From NCBI RefSeq assembly GCF_903166545.1, contig NZ_CAESCH010000001.1, positions 1,430,001 to 1,494,000 on the forward strand: 64,000 bases of DNA, read 5' to 3'. Each line of letters starts with the position of its first letter. Position 1 is the first letter of the stretch. A program made the translations under genes and the position numbers. Under the pieces are notes generated by a model. It was not told the DNA's origin. It saw only the letters and a program-made list of their open reading frames with translations, and did no database searches. Positions 44,150 through 53,460 of this stretch are shown here, one piece after another. Source of the DNA: Metabacillus schmidteae (GTDB taxonomy: Bacteria; Bacillota; Bacilli; Bacillales; Bacillaceae).

Positions 44150-44410
44150 GTGGCTGTGAATATTATTTTCAATCCGATATTTTATTTAATGCTTTTTATG
44201 ATAGGAATATGGATGGGTGGCATGATTGATCCATTGTTCGGATTAATATCGATTTTAGGAGGTTTGTTATTAGGGTTCTCTAACTCCTTAAAAAATGGCG
44301 TAGTAATGAATAAAAAGTCAAAGGTTTTACTTTATGCATCTTTTGTTTTCCTTCTAAGTTTAATGTCGTTAGCATACTTAGCTAGTCTATATTTTATCTT
44401 TAGTTTTTAA
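44150..44410 (+). CDS. Small membrane protein
   Basis: 86 residues with three likely helices (about 8-25, 28-43 and 59-84), Gly-rich between the first two (GGMIDPLFGLISILGGLLLG). The start is GTG 44150 after AAGGGGGGAA; the frame is open from 44123 but without a ribosome site. Function unknown. Confidence 0.72.
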   Translation: MAVNIIFNPIFYLMLFMIGIWMGGMIDPLFGLISILGGLLLGFSNSLKNGVVMNKKSKVLLYASFVFLLSLMSLAYLASLYFIFSF

Positions 44411-44412
44411 AG

Positions 44413-44456
44413 AAAAGGGCGCAATTCCGCAGCATGAATTGTGCTCTTTCTTTATG
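44413..44456 (+). terminator. GGGCGC-type terminator hairpin
   Basis: GGGCGCAATT pairs with AATTGTGCTC around a 10-nt loop, followed by TTTCTTT. The same family as the repeats at 43973 and 46420. Confidence 0.75.
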
Positions 44457-44682
44457 TTAAGGGCCATTAAATGGAAGACTTGAATTCAAGATAATGAGCA
44501 ACTTTATTTGCATGAGTATTTACGAATTTTTCCTAATTAATGTTGATAGGCATACAAAAACTTGAATGGACTGTTTCAGCGGTCCGTTTTTCTATGCTTT
44601 TAATTAAATTAAGGGCAATTAAGTCCAACACATTGAAACTTTCGATTACTTTATCCGTATTACATGTAGGGGAGAGAACTAT

Positions 44683-45726
44683 ATGAATACTATTACAAAA
44701 CCTTTAGGATTAACAATTATTATAGCGATATTAATTTTTTTATTTAACTTTACAAAATACGCTACAATGGCGAATTTTATGGGTTTAACTTTGGTCCTTT
44801 TATTTATTACCTTGTTAATTCATGAGTTAGGACACGTATTGTTTGGTATATGGTCAGGTTACAGATTTAACTATTTAACGGTTGGTCCTTTAACAATTGA
44901 AAATACTGATCATTTACATATTAAGGTGAATGACATTTGGTTATTAGTTGGGGGTGTAGCAAGTTGTTCGCCTCTATCAAGCGATTTAAAAAGTATTGCT
45001 AAACAACATAAACGGTTTGTTGCTGGTGGACCAATTTTTTCTATTATAACAGCGAGTATCAGTTTAATATTAGGCACATCAATGGGCATACACTTCTTTA
45101 CATACTTCGGAATATTTAATTTAGTTATTTTTTTCGCTACGATTTTGCCATACCAAGGAGCTATAAAATCAGATGGAAGGGTCTTACTTGAGCTGTCAAA
45201 ACAAGGTAAACAGACTGAAGAATTTTTAATATCTTTATTATTGATGAAAGAAATGAATTCCCCAATACATCCAACGGACTGGTCCTTAGAATTAATTGAA
45301 AAAGCAAAAACCTTACAACCATCTGTTGACAATGTTATGGTTGGATATATTCTTTTTTACTACACACTAATAAAAGAAGGGTACAAAAATGCTTCCGCAT
45401 TACTTGAACCGTTTAAGAAATTACCTGTAACTAAGCAAAATCAAATAGCGTTGCAATTTATCAATCACATTCAGCAGATAGATTTGATTATTGAGGGAAA
45501 TTATGATGAGGAAAGAATAAACGAGCTGCATCAATTTTTGAATCCAATAGAGCCTATTAGTTATAAAAGAAGTCAAGCGATTCTGGCAAAAGTAAAAGGG
45601 GATGAGCAACAAGCGATACAAAAATTATCGGAAATAAAGAAAGAAATTCATAAGGGCAAAAAGCTATTTGGATTTTTTTATGCAGAGGAACAATTAACAA
45701 AACTATTAGAATCAAAATTATTGTAG
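44683..45726 (+). CDS. M50-like membrane metalloprotease (site-2 protease family)
   Basis: 347 residues. The zinc motif HELGH is at 47-51 within a membrane helix (LLFITLLIHELGHVLFG), and a second motif SDGRVLLEL near 160 supplies the Asp ligand, as in M50 intramembrane proteases. N-terminal half has about four helices; the C-terminal half (about 170-347) is a helical, TPR-like cytoplasmic domain (KGDEQQAIQKLSEIKKEI). Such proteins cleave membrane-bound regulators or mature peptides. GGGGAGAG precedes the ATG. No anti-sigma factor partner is adjacent. Confidence 0.85.
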   Translation: MNTITKPLGLTIIIAILIFLFNFTKYATMANFMGLTLVLLFITLLIHELGHVLFGIWSGYRFNYLTVGPLTIENTDHLHIKVNDIWLLVGGVASCSPLSSDLKSIAKQHKRFVAGGPIFSIITASISLILGTSMGIHFFTYFGIFNLVIFFATILPYQGAIKSDGRVLLELSKQGKQTEEFLISLLLMKEMNSPIHPTDWSLELIEKAKTLQPSVDNVMVGYILFYYTLIKEGYKNASALLEPFKKLPVTKQNQIALQFINHIQQIDLIIEGNYDEERINELHQFLNPIEPISYKRSQAILAKVKGDEQQAIQKLSEIKKEIHKGKKLFGFFYAEEQLTKLLESKLL

Positions 45727-45870
45727 TAAATTTGTAGCTTACAAAATAAAGAAATTTTACATAATCATTAACTGTGCTGGTGCGTTGGTCAGGTAGGATA
45801 CGTACTTTTTTATTTAAGTCCTTCAACTAATGATGGTAATAGTGAAAGAACATTATTATTTCCTTTTGAG

Positions 45871-46009
45871 ATTATCTTGAAATCGAATCTTCTGTTAAAG
45901 GGTGCTTTAGTTCAATAACGATCTTCCACAATCGGGCGCTATTCCAGAGGAATTGGCGCTCATTTTCCGTTTTGTGGGCCAGATTGTAGCATAACAATAA
46001 TTAAATTAT
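45871..46009 (+). repeat. GGGCGC repeat cluster upstream of the zinc-finger membrane protein
   Basis: It holds ATTATCTTGAAATCGAATCT, then CTTCCACAATCGGGCGCTAT, a partner arm ATTGGCGCTCATTTT and the tail TGGGCCAGATTGTAG. It thus joins three motifs that recur elsewhere at 43.9-63.5 kb. The remaining bases between 45727 and 46050 hold no gene. Confidence 0.75.
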
Positions 46010-46050
46010 GTTAAAATTAGGAAAAGGTTATGGTGAAGGTGGTGCGTGCT

Positions 46051-46338
46051 GTGCAGCAGTGCAAAAAATGCAATGTGCCTTTTAGTTGGAATAATATTTA
46101 TCGGTCGTTTTGGGGATGGGTATACAAACCAATTATATGTGAAAATTGTGGTATGAAGCATCGTATTACTGTTTCTGGACGTTTTATCGTTACTCTTCTT
46201 ACTATTTTACCAATGTTAATATTTATAAACTTTCTATCACCTTTTAATAATGTTTTATTGACTTTTGCTATTGGAGTATTCTTAGCGTTTATTGGTTCTC
46301 TGCTAACTCCGTTCTTAGTAAGATTTAAAGGTGCATAG
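46051..46338 (+). CDS. TIGR04104-type zinc-finger membrane protein
   Basis: 95 residues. The N-terminus has two CxxC pairs (QCKKCNVPFSW and ICENCGMKHR, about 20 residues apart), the cxxc_20_cxxc pattern. Two or three membrane helices follow (about 42-60 and 66-88). The start is set at GTG 46051, giving a protein that begins MQQCKKC after AAGGTGGTG; an ATG at 46030 is in frame but badly spaced. Family function unknown. Confidence 0.75.
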   Translation: MQQCKKCNVPFSWNNIYRSFWGWVYKPIICENCGMKHRITVSGRFIVTLLTILPMLIFINFLSPFNNVLLTFAIGVFLAFIGSLLTPFLVRFKGA

Positions 46339-46419
46339 AAACAAAGGGGATATCCTAATGTAATTTCTAAAATCAATTGACTTCATAGTAATTTCAGCTT
46401 TAAATTAATGTCTTTAAAG

Positions 46420-46480
46420 GTTATCTTGAAATCGAGTCTACTGCTATAGGGCGCCATTCTTGAATAAGATTTGCGCCTAT
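46420..46480 (+). repeat. GGGCGC repeat after the zinc-finger gene
   Basis: GTTATCTTGAAATCGAGTCT, then GGGCGCCATTCTTGAATAAG and the partner arm TTGCGCCTATTTCC. The first motif is shared with 45871 and 63429. Confidence 0.78.
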
Positions 46481-46578
46481 TTCCTTTTTAATTTCTTAAT
46501 ACTTATAAATACAATACCTATTAGTGCTGCAATAATTAAGGTGAATATAAGTATTCCAGCAGGATTCCACATTGACAT
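46477..46578 (-). CDS. Very small membrane protein (33 residues)
   Basis: MSMWNPAGILIFTLIIAALI then GIVFISIKKLKRK: a single membrane helix with a basic tail. AGAGGTGGAG lies 8 bases before the ATG, which is why I accept so short a frame. Its last codons run into the GGGCGC hairpin. Unknown function. Confidence 0.5.
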   Translation of the reverse strand: MSMWNPAGILIFTLIIAALIGIVFISIKKLKRK

Positions 46579-46793
46579 AAAAACTCCACCTCTTATTTAA
46601 GATAATTCTATCACATGCAATCACTATCTTTCCTTATAAAAATTTATATGTAACTCTAATTTGCTCATATTTTGGACAGTGATCATCAACAATCGGGCGC
46701 GATTCTTGATAAAGATACAGAATTCCCTTTGTCTTTCAAGGTTTTTGTAGATTGAGTTATCTATTAAATGGACCTTATATATAGTATCATGGA
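46579..46793. other. Spacer between the mini-gene and the Tn554-like element
   Basis: No gene supported. Another GGGCGC motif (CATCAACAATCGGGCGCGAT then TCTTGATAAAG) lies at 46685-46712 without a clear partner arm. Confidence 0.4.
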
Positions 46794-46822
46794 AAAAAAT
46801 GAGGTTCGATCGAACCTCATTC
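46794..46822 (-). terminator. Terminator of tnpC
   Basis: AATGAGGTTCGATCGAACCTCATT is a perfect 24-base palindrome; on the minus strand it continues into a T-run. It ends the transposon gene set. Confidence 0.88.
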
Positions 46823-46855
46823 TATGTTTACATGTTACTAAAGATATGGTTTATT

Positions 46856-47242
46856 TTAATTGATATCCTTATAAATTTCCGCCCAATCAACCTTTAATTG
46901 GTCCTTCAATTTCTTATTTTCTTCTTCGAGATGCTTCACTTTCTTTCGAAGTGATGCAATTATCACAACTTTAGAGTCTTCTGTCATATTTCGTTTTACT
47001 TGGTTCGGTGAATCTAACTTTTCCTCCTGATTTCTTAGTATTTCAATTCTAGACCTGATCTCGCTGTATTTATATAAAAAAGGTTTTGATACTCCTGATT
47101 TTGCTGATACAGAATTAAAATTTATCTTTTCTTTTTGTTTAATCATTTCTTTAATGGTGCTTTCAACCTTTTGCTTGGCTTTTTGCTTCTTATCTTCGAT
47201 ACTTCGAAGTAATGGTTCAGTGTTTGGGTTTTTATTTGCCAT
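46856..47242 (-). CDS. tnpC: TnpC-like protein of a Tn554-family transposon
   Basis: 128 residues, the length of TnpC of Tn554 (about 125). It has the pattern STIKEMIKQKEKINFNSVSA, KSGVSKPFLYKYSEIRSRIE and a C-terminal coiled coil (KKVKHLEEENKKLKDQL). TnpC of Tn554 is an accessory DNA-binding protein that sets efficiency and orientation of insertion. It follows tnpB by 22 bases. It is the only apparently intact gene of the trio. Confidence 0.85.
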   Translation of the reverse strand: MANKNPNTEPLLRSIEDKKQKAKQKVESTIKEMIKQKEKINFNSVSAKSGVSKPFLYKYSEIRSRIEILRNQEEKLDSPNQVKRNMTEDSKVVIIASLRKKVKHLEEENKKLKDQLKVDWAEIYKDIN

Positions 47243-47264
47243 TGTATTTCATCTCTTTCTATAT

Positions 47265-49234
47265 TTAGTTTCTCAATTCTCTTCTTGTTTTAGGGAGTCC
47301 ATAAATCCCACCATTATTTATAATTCCATCTCTAATTTCTTTATACTTTTTCAATTTTGGCTGAATAATTTCAATTGATCTATTTCTACCTGACTTTTGA
47401 TATATCTCAATATCAGATTCCATTTTAAGAATTTGGTCGTTATAGAAATCTAGAAACGTCTGATCTACATGGAAACTACGGCAATTGTTTTTTATACATG
47501 GTGGTTCTAAAGTTTGTTCCAAAAAGTCACAATTATTTTTGGGGCTTTTAATACAAAAACCGTGATCTAATCGGATGGAATCCAAATTGTGGCGTAGCCA
47601 TTCTAACTCTAATCCATTTTCGTCTGCTTGTTTTTCTATACTTGTAGCGATAATTTTGCCGCCTGTATTCAATCTTACAGCTCCATTGCTTGTAGCTTTT
47701 TCCCATTCTTTTCGAAGAGTTGTATCATGAATCTGGGCATATACCAGTGTCATTTCAGGGCTCACATGAGCCATAAGCTTTTGTACATGTAAAATGTTCA
47801 TACCGTTATTAATAAGGTTTACTCCATAACGATGTCTAAATGCATGTGCTTTACATCGATAGATGTCACCTTTTTCATCAACTATATTATTCTCTATAGC
47901 TAGTTTGTTTAAATTATTTACTACGTTGTCCCTCGAAATAGGCTGACCTTTTCTTGTCCCGTGATAAGTTGGAAATAAATAATTTAATGGATTTGTTTCT
48001 GAAGTCGATTTTTCCCTTGTTAATTTTTGTTGAGAAAGCACAACCTTAGCTATTTCCTCTGAAATTGGGACTCGATGATTTTTCCCCTTTACTTTACGCT
48101 GATCACCGACGATCCACCAACCATCTTCTCTTTGAATCAAGCAATCTACTTTCAAAGTACACACATCTGAAATTCTAAAACCTGATGCTTCTAACAATAT
48201 TACAATCGGTACAATCTCTTGTGGCAGTTTTCCCATGTGATCCACGATCTGATTCCAAACAAAATCAGATATGTATTTAATTTGGTTAGATGCCTTTGGA
48301 GGTAGTCTAGGTTTATCTTCAGGTACAATTAAGATTCCTACAGGCTTTTTGGGAGCTTCATCCCATTCATATCTTTGAATATATACAATAAACGTTTCTA
48401 GTACAGATAATGAGCGATGTATGTGATTCTCAGAAGGGGCTTGGCCTTTATGAACGCTATCTCCACCCATAGGGGAAGTTCGCAAGAAATATATAAAACC
48501 CTCTATATCGGTTCTACTTAATGAGGTTAAGTCTTGCCAATTTGGATACTTTCTATAAATATACTTAAAGAATTCTTGCAGCTTTGCCATGGTTTGTATG
48601 GCTGATCCCCAGCTTAAACTCTCTTGTATTAGAACACGCTTTTCGATATATCTTTTTGCCAAATTTCGAAAAGGCTTTGGTACAGAAGTGAAATTTAGGG
48701 TGTAACCACAATTACTATTATTGTAATCAATACCTAGTTTTCGAACATCCCAAATATCTTTCTCTGTTTCCTTTCGTTGATCATACCAGTCAAAGAAAAA
48801 TGAATAAATTCGATTGTATAACTGGAGGTAGCCTTTTACTGTTAAGTCGCTTTTCCCATGTTCAAAAAGATAGGTTTTATAGTGAATTGAAAATTTCCCA
48901 TAAGGAATGTCTAGAATAGAACTAATATCAGAATAAAACCTGAAAATAAAATCTTGCAATCTATTGAATGCACTAGTACTACTCCATACTGTCGCCATAT
49001 TTATTTCTGAATTAGTCAATCGTCTGAAGAAATACTATTTAAATTCATTTCTAATTCTTGGATTTAATGCTTCCTCAAATTTAATTGATTGGCTTTTTAT
49101 TTTTGTTTTTTTTTGTAAAGAGGGCATTCTAATGCATCCCATTGATTGTTTTTCCAATATCCACTTAACTCTTGCATAATTTGCTCATATCTTAGAGCTA
49201 TAGCTTGTTGTTCAGTAGCTTTATTTAAAATCAT
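47265..49234 (-). pseudogene. tnpB: TnpB-like tyrosine recombinase of a Tn554-family transposon, broken
   Basis: The main frame (start of the open part at 49019) encodes 584 residues with an integrase core: EASGFRISDVCTLKVD (Arg), KAHAFRHRYG (His-x-x-Arg), MAHVSPEMTLVYAQIHD (His and Tyr), then a Cys-rich tail. The missing N-terminus is found upstream: ATG 49234 overlaps tnpA, with MILNKATEQQAIALRYEQ. It is cut off by a one-base loss in an A9 run (49106-49114) and, in the main frame, by an amber codon at 49035-49037. Without both changes it would be about 656 residues, as in Tn554. Confidence 0.85.
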
Positions 49235-49661
49235 TTTTATTGTCACCTTTCATCTTGTCATGTGCTTTCTGCCACTCTTTTCGTATAGTGTCATCGGTCG
49301 GATGAATATACGTTTTTATTGTTGTTTGAACGTTCGAATGACCCAACAACTTTTGGATTATCGATATTTCTACCCCTTGTTCATGAAGCTCAGTGGCATA
49401 AGTATGCCTTAACATATGGGGTGTAATATCAATCTGAGTTTTCTTTCTTATACGTTTAATTACATCGAAAGCTGCTTGATAATTTAATGGTTCTCCCTTA
49501 TTAGGACCAGTTAAATTTATAAATACATGATTGGTATCCGCATCATGATAATCAATTAGATAATCTTGAAAAACATTCATTGTATCGCCAGATACATATA
49601 CTCTTCTTCCTTTGCCATTTACAGTTTTAGATTCTCGTACTTGAATGGAGGTAGAACCAGA
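49221..49661 (-). pseudogene. tnpA: C-terminal fragment of TnpA tyrosine recombinase
   Basis: About 146 codons remain of an approximately 360-residue protein. The catalytic end is complete: ITPHMLRHTYATELHEQG (His-x-x-Arg), LLGHSNVQTTIKTYIHP (His, Tyr). The frame meets a stop at 49662 and no other part of the gene is found beyond, so the N-terminal domain and first Arg are gone. Its stop overlaps the tnpB start, as in Tn554. Confidence 0.85.
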
Positions 49662-49683
49662 TTATAGGTGGAGTTGTATTGTT

Positions 49684-49739
49684 GAACTCATCTAAAAATA
49701 CAGAAGCAGATGTTATATCGAACTCATCTAAAAATACAG
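49684..49739 (+). repeat. Two direct copies of a 20-base sequence, period 36
   Basis: GAACTCATCTAAAAATACAG occurs at 49684-49703 and again at 49720-49739. It lies just outside the point where tnpA is cut. Confidence 0.8.
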
Positions 49740-49930
49740 GTGCAGCAAAAGAACTTTCAAGCTAAGGTTCTTTTGATGTCTTTCTCCAACCTGTCTGTTA
49801 GTTAAAAAAAGTATCTTATGTATACGCTATACAAATTTAGTCAACATAATCATCCTTACAGGTAATAAAAAGACTTTCATCTAGAAAGATCCTTTAGACG
49901 CTTTATTTAGTTAAATCACCTGTTCGTATA

Positions 49931-49964
49931 AGGATAACCAGTTATTTCTGGTTGTCCTATTTTA
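49931..49964 (+). terminator. Hairpin terminator in the spacer before GbsR
   Basis: AGGATAACCA and TGGTTGTCCT form a 10-bp stem (one G-T pair) with an 8-nt loop, then ATTTTAAAT. Confidence 0.6.
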
Positions 49965-49989
49965 AATGGGTTATGATTTAGGTAGTCGG

Positions 49990-50066
49990 GGTAGGACAAT
50001 CGGCACGTGGGACTAAATACCGACCGAAATCAAGTCCTAAGGTAGTGAACATCCTGCCCTACGAAA
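49990..50066. other. G+C-rich structured segment of unknown origin upstream of GbsR
   Basis: GTAGGACAATCGGCACGTGG, CCGACCGAAATCAAGTCCTA and TGCCCTAC hold complementary pieces (GTCGGGG/CCGACC-like, GTAGGAC/GTCCTA, GTAGG/CCTAC). The base composition differs from its surroundings. It looks like the non-coding end of a lost insertion sequence or a structured leader; I cannot decide. Confidence 0.35.
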
Positions 50067-50087
50067 TAATTAGAAAGAGGGTTACCC

Positions 50088-50654
50088 ATGGACGAAAACA
50101 AACAACCGTCTGCTGAATCAGAAATCAGCCAAGCCGAGGAAATAGTCATTCATGCCATTGCCGAAACGATGGATTTGTACGGTATCACCCCGTCAATTGG
50201 CCGACTCTATGCCATCATGTACTTTAAACAGCATCCGATGACTCTTGATGAAATGAAAGACGATGTCGGTATGAGCAAACCCAGTATGAGCACAGCGGTC
50301 CGCCAATTACAGGAAATCAACATCGTCCAGAAGATATGGCAAAAAGGCTCCAGGAAAGACCATTTTGTGGCTGAGAAAAATTTCTTTAATTATTTTAGCC
50401 AATTTTTCGGAAGCAAATGGAAAAGAGAGGCTGAGTTGAACCTTTTCGCCATTGAACAAGCGGAACATCGACTTCAAGCAGTCATGGAAGATGAAAAAAC
50501 TGAAGAAAGGTTAAAAGAAAGAGCTAGGCAAGACTTGCAACAGTTAGAGGAATACAGGAAATACTGTTATTGGCTCCAACAACTGGTGGATTCAATCGAG
50601 TCCGGTGAAATTTTTGACTTTTTACCGGTGGACAATTCAAATTCAAAGACATAA
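50088..50654 (+). CDS. GbsR family (MarR-like) choline-responsive repressor, paralogue 1
   Basis: 188 residues. The core EIVIHAIAETMDLYGITPSI, GRLYAIMYF and MSKPSMSTAVRQLQEINIVQ matches GbsR, which represses glycine betaine synthesis genes until choline binds. The C-terminus is helical (LQQLEEYRKYCYWLQQLVDS). It is on the opposite side of the symporter gene from the second GbsR and shares the same HTH core. AAAGAGGG precedes the ATG. Confidence 0.88.
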   Translation: MDENKQPSAESEISQAEEIVIHAIAETMDLYGITPSIGRLYAIMYFKQHPMTLDEMKDDVGMSKPSMSTAVRQLQEINIVQKIWQKGSRKDHFVAEKNFFNYFSQFFGSKWKREAELNLFAIEQAEHRLQAVMEDEKTEERLKERARQDLQQLEEYRKYCYWLQQLVDSIESGEIFDFLPVDNSNSKT

Positions 50655-50686
50655 GGGCAAGTAGAGAAATTTCTGTAATACGATAG

Positions 50687-50719
50687 GGGGCACTTCTCGA
50701 AGAAGAAGGTGTCCTTTTT
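50687..50719 (+). terminator. Terminator after GbsR paralogue 1
   Basis: GGCACTTCT and AGAAGGTGTCC pair with a 6-nt loop, followed by five T. Confidence 0.8.
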
Positions 50720-50774
50720 GAATATGATCATCTAGGGAGCTGCATATTTAGCAGAGTAATGATATTAATAAGCG

Positions 50775-50800
50775 AAAGCCCCTCATGTAAGGGGCTTTTG
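50775..50800. terminator. Second terminator, usable in both directions
   Basis: AAAGCCCCT and AGGGGCTTT form a perfect 9-bp stem with a 6-nt loop. Confidence 0.85.
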
Positions 50801-50856
50801 CCGTTTCACTGGTTACATTCTGATTTACTATGATTTGTGCACTCACGTTTTTCCAC

Positions 50857-50914
50857 GGAACGGAGAGTGTTTAAATTTAATAGATTTTCAATTTGATTGT
50901 ATAATCTCCGTTCC
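50857..50914. repeat. Spaced inverted repeat GGAACGGAGA / TCTCCGTTCC
   Basis: Two perfect 10-bp arms 38 bases apart in the spacer between GbsR and the symporter. No T-tract follows. The rest of 50915-51228 shows no gene that I trust; a 55-codon minus-strand frame (51063-51227, MKLIGTLGSLGRKDAIG) abuts the symporter stop but lacks a ribosome site. Confidence 0.55.
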
Positions 50915-51228
50915 ATGACTTATTATACGTGTTTCCATTTATGAAAAGGGTGAACAAGGGCATGCTGTGAACAGTTCTAATTCTATATTTGACTTAAGTC
51001 TGGATTGATTTACTAGGCAAAAAGCCTTTTAAAGAATTAGTATAAAAATTCTCTTGTCCAAATCAATATGCCAAACTGAACAGTCCATTAATGTGTGAAA
51101 GGTAACGAATGTTACTAGCTTCCTTCATTAATGTTGCTGGAAAACCTTTTAACTGGGTTTTATGATCTCCGATCGTGCCGATTGCGTCTTTTCGACCGAG
51201 GCTACCTAATGTTCCTATTAATTTCATA

Positions 51229-52929
51229 TTATGAAGCGAGATGTTCATTTTTATCACTGTGTAAGTTGCGCAGTGGTAGTGGCGGACATTTATGTCGGGT
51301 CAAATAAGAGACTACGAGAATGGTAATCAATCCTGCAAGCATAGCAGTAGTACGGAAAGGGAAATATACCGTTCCATCCTCTACTAAAGGATATGGAATA
51401 AAATGTGGTAATCCAAGTAATGGCTCTCCACCCCCAACCCTTAATACGAAGGCAACAATAAAACCAGAAAGCGCTCCATACCAGTTTGCCCATTTATAGT
51501 ATAGGGCACAGGTTAGTTGCGGAAATAAAATGCAATATACCATATCACTCGATAAGTACCATAACGCATAAACGCTTTTGGCATTTAAGGCAATTAATGT
51601 TGCCCCGACCCCAACAATAATGACACTGCTTCGAATGACTTTTTGCAATTGCTTCGGGCTTGCTTTCGGTTTTACGAGCGGACGATAAACGTTCCAAGCT
51701 GCCATACCTGATGCCGATAGGAGTGATGCTGCAACAGCTGCTAAAACAGCTGCAGCCAATCCACCAAGAGCAATTGCACCAACAAGCCCTGGTGTCATAT
51801 ATTTAAATACATAGGTAAGGATCATCGAAGAGTGTTCCGGAGCTGATGTCCCAAGTGATCCCCAATCAGCACTAAAACCGGCAATTCCGATTAATGCAGG
51901 TGGAATCGCACACAAAATACATAACACTCCCGCCCAAATCGATAGCCACATCGCCACATTTTCGTTCTTTGCAGAAAGAACACGTTGGAAATAGATTTGC
52001 CAAGGGATCCCCCCGAACACTAATAAAAGTGCGAAATCCCACCAATACCAATATAAATTTCCCCATTCAGGATCATTCCACCCAGTTAACGGGGGAAAAA
52101 GACTTAGCGCTCCTTGCATGTTGGTAGCATAATTCTCAAAAGCCGTTTGAAAACCTCCTACATGAGAGAAAGCGAACGGTAATACTAACAACAACCCAAA
52201 AAACATAATCGTGATTTGTAAAACGTCCGTATGAGCAATTGCCCAAAGACCCCCGACTACTGTATACGCAATCGCAACGATAGATGAAATAATAATTGAA
52301 ACTGTAAAACTTAAACCGAGAATAACACTGAATGTTGTCCCAAGTGCCGTTAATATAGCAGCACTCCAAAACAATTCTCCAAGAAGAGCAGGGAAATAGA
52401 GAAGCCCAGCTACTTTATTTCCGAATCGAGATTCCAACGGATCCAGCATAGTCATAAATTCCATTCGTCTCATTTTTCGTGCGTAAAAAATGCCTCCAAA
52501 TATTAAGCTAATTCCATATGCCCATGGTGCTTGTGTCCACACAATACCAGAAGCGTGGATCGTTTCAGCCGTTCCGGCGATGTACCCTCCACCAACCCAA
52601 GTCGCTGTCATCGTAAACATGGATAGCCAAAGTGGCATTGATCTTCCAGCAACAAGCATGTCATCTGTTTTACCTCGCCTTTTCTCGACTGCTTTTGCAC
52701 CAATGTAATAGAAAAGACAGTATAAAGCCAGCATAATGAACAAGCCTGGCCAATAAATGCTTTTTTTGGTTATAAGAGAATAAATCACTGTAAAACTAGT
52801 GAATACGATAAAACCAGCAACTGCTGTTTTTAACGGAGTCCAAAATATTCGCTTTGGACTTTCTGAAAGCTCCGTGGAAGTTTCAACATCGCTGTTTAGT
52901 TGAGTTGCCTGATTTCCACTCAATTTCAT
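51229..52929 (-). CDS. Sodium:solute symporter, high-affinity choline transporter (CHT1)-like
   Basis: 566 residues, about 13 membrane helices. The SSS signatures GRSMPLWLSMFTMTATWVGG, GYIAGTAETIHASG and, later, FGGIPWQIYFQRVLSAKN resemble eukaryotic-type choline transporter CHT1 (SLC5A7) and its bacterial homologues. It would import choline with Na+. It lies between two GbsR regulators and close to gbsA and betA, supporting choline as substrate. The usual Bacillus choline importers (OpuB, OpuC) are ABC systems, so this is a different class. AAGAAGG is a weak ribosome site. Confidence 0.86.
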   Translation of the reverse strand: MKLSGNQATQLNSDVETSTELSESPKRIFWTPLKTAVAGFIVFTSFTVIYSLITKKSIYWPGLFIMLALYCLFYYIGAKAVEKRRGKTDDMLVAGRSMPLWLSMFTMTATWVGGGYIAGTAETIHASGIVWTQAPWAYGISLIFGGIFYARKMRRMEFMTMLDPLESRFGNKVAGLLYFPALLGELFWSAAILTALGTTFSVILGLSFTVSIIISSIVAIAYTVVGGLWAIAHTDVLQITIMFFGLLLVLPFAFSHVGGFQTAFENYATNMQGALSLFPPLTGWNDPEWGNLYWYWWDFALLLVFGGIPWQIYFQRVLSAKNENVAMWLSIWAGVLCILCAIPPALIGIAGFSADWGSLGTSAPEHSSMILTYVFKYMTPGLVGAIALGGLAAAVLAAVAASLLSASGMAAWNVYRPLVKPKASPKQLQKVIRSSVIIVGVGATLIALNAKSVYALWYLSSDMVYCILFPQLTCALYYKWANWYGALSGFIVAFVLRVGGGEPLLGLPHFIPYPLVEDGTVYFPFRTTAMLAGLITILVVSYLTRHKCPPLPLRNLHSDKNEHLAS

Positions 52930-53077
52930 CCCTTCTTTCTTATGGTTAGTGTTAGGTGTTCATCTATATAATCACTTGACATCTAATCAATCTTCAGAAA
53001 GACATAGAAGGATAGGTGCGACCTGGATGTAGATATGTTAAAATTATAATTAGATGTGTCATGTTATTTGACCATCG

Positions 53078-53128
53078 TATCTAAGGGGTGAACGGTATAG
53101 CGCCAACTTTACTTAGTTCGCCCTTTTT
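53078..53128 (+). repeat. TCTAAGGG...GTATAGCGCCA hairpin element, copy 1
   Basis: ATCTAAGGGGTGAACGGTAT, AGCGCCA and GTTCGCCC followed by six T; GGGTGAAC pairs with GTTCGCCC. Copy 2 at 53411-53460 keeps ATCTAAGGG, GTATAGCGCCA and CGCCCCTTTT. Confidence 0.7.
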
Positions 53129-53410
53129 TACCTTTGTATAGTAAAATAATAATCAACCCTATATTTTTTTGCTCTTGCTGTAAATCTATGGATAAAGGAT
53201 AGGTTGAACAGAGGGGTTCTTTATATTTTTTCACAACGTAAAGGAGATTCTTGACTGCACTTTTCAGGAGAAATAGGTCTTTCCTCTTGTAGGAATGGTT
53301 AATATTATGTTTTTTTTTTTTTTTTGAAAATGCTTACAGTATAGATGAGCTAATTAGATGTACCAATTAGTGAATCTGAGAGAGCTCTGATTTATCTTGT
53401 TATAACAACT

Positions 53411-53460
53411 AATCTAAGGGTATTTGTATAGCGCCATTTTTTTTCGCCCCTTTTAAAGGA
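53411..53460 (+). repeat. TCTAAGGG...GTATAGCGCCA hairpin element, copy 2
   Basis: Same order of motifs as copy 1, with a shorter loop and a T8 run inside. AAGGG pairs with CCCCTT. Confidence 0.65.

Noticed and set aside
51063..51227. A 55-codon minus-strand frame touching the choline symporter stop
   Set aside because: Protein-like composition but no ribosome site and no family; could be a relic, so it is only mentioned in the spacer entry.
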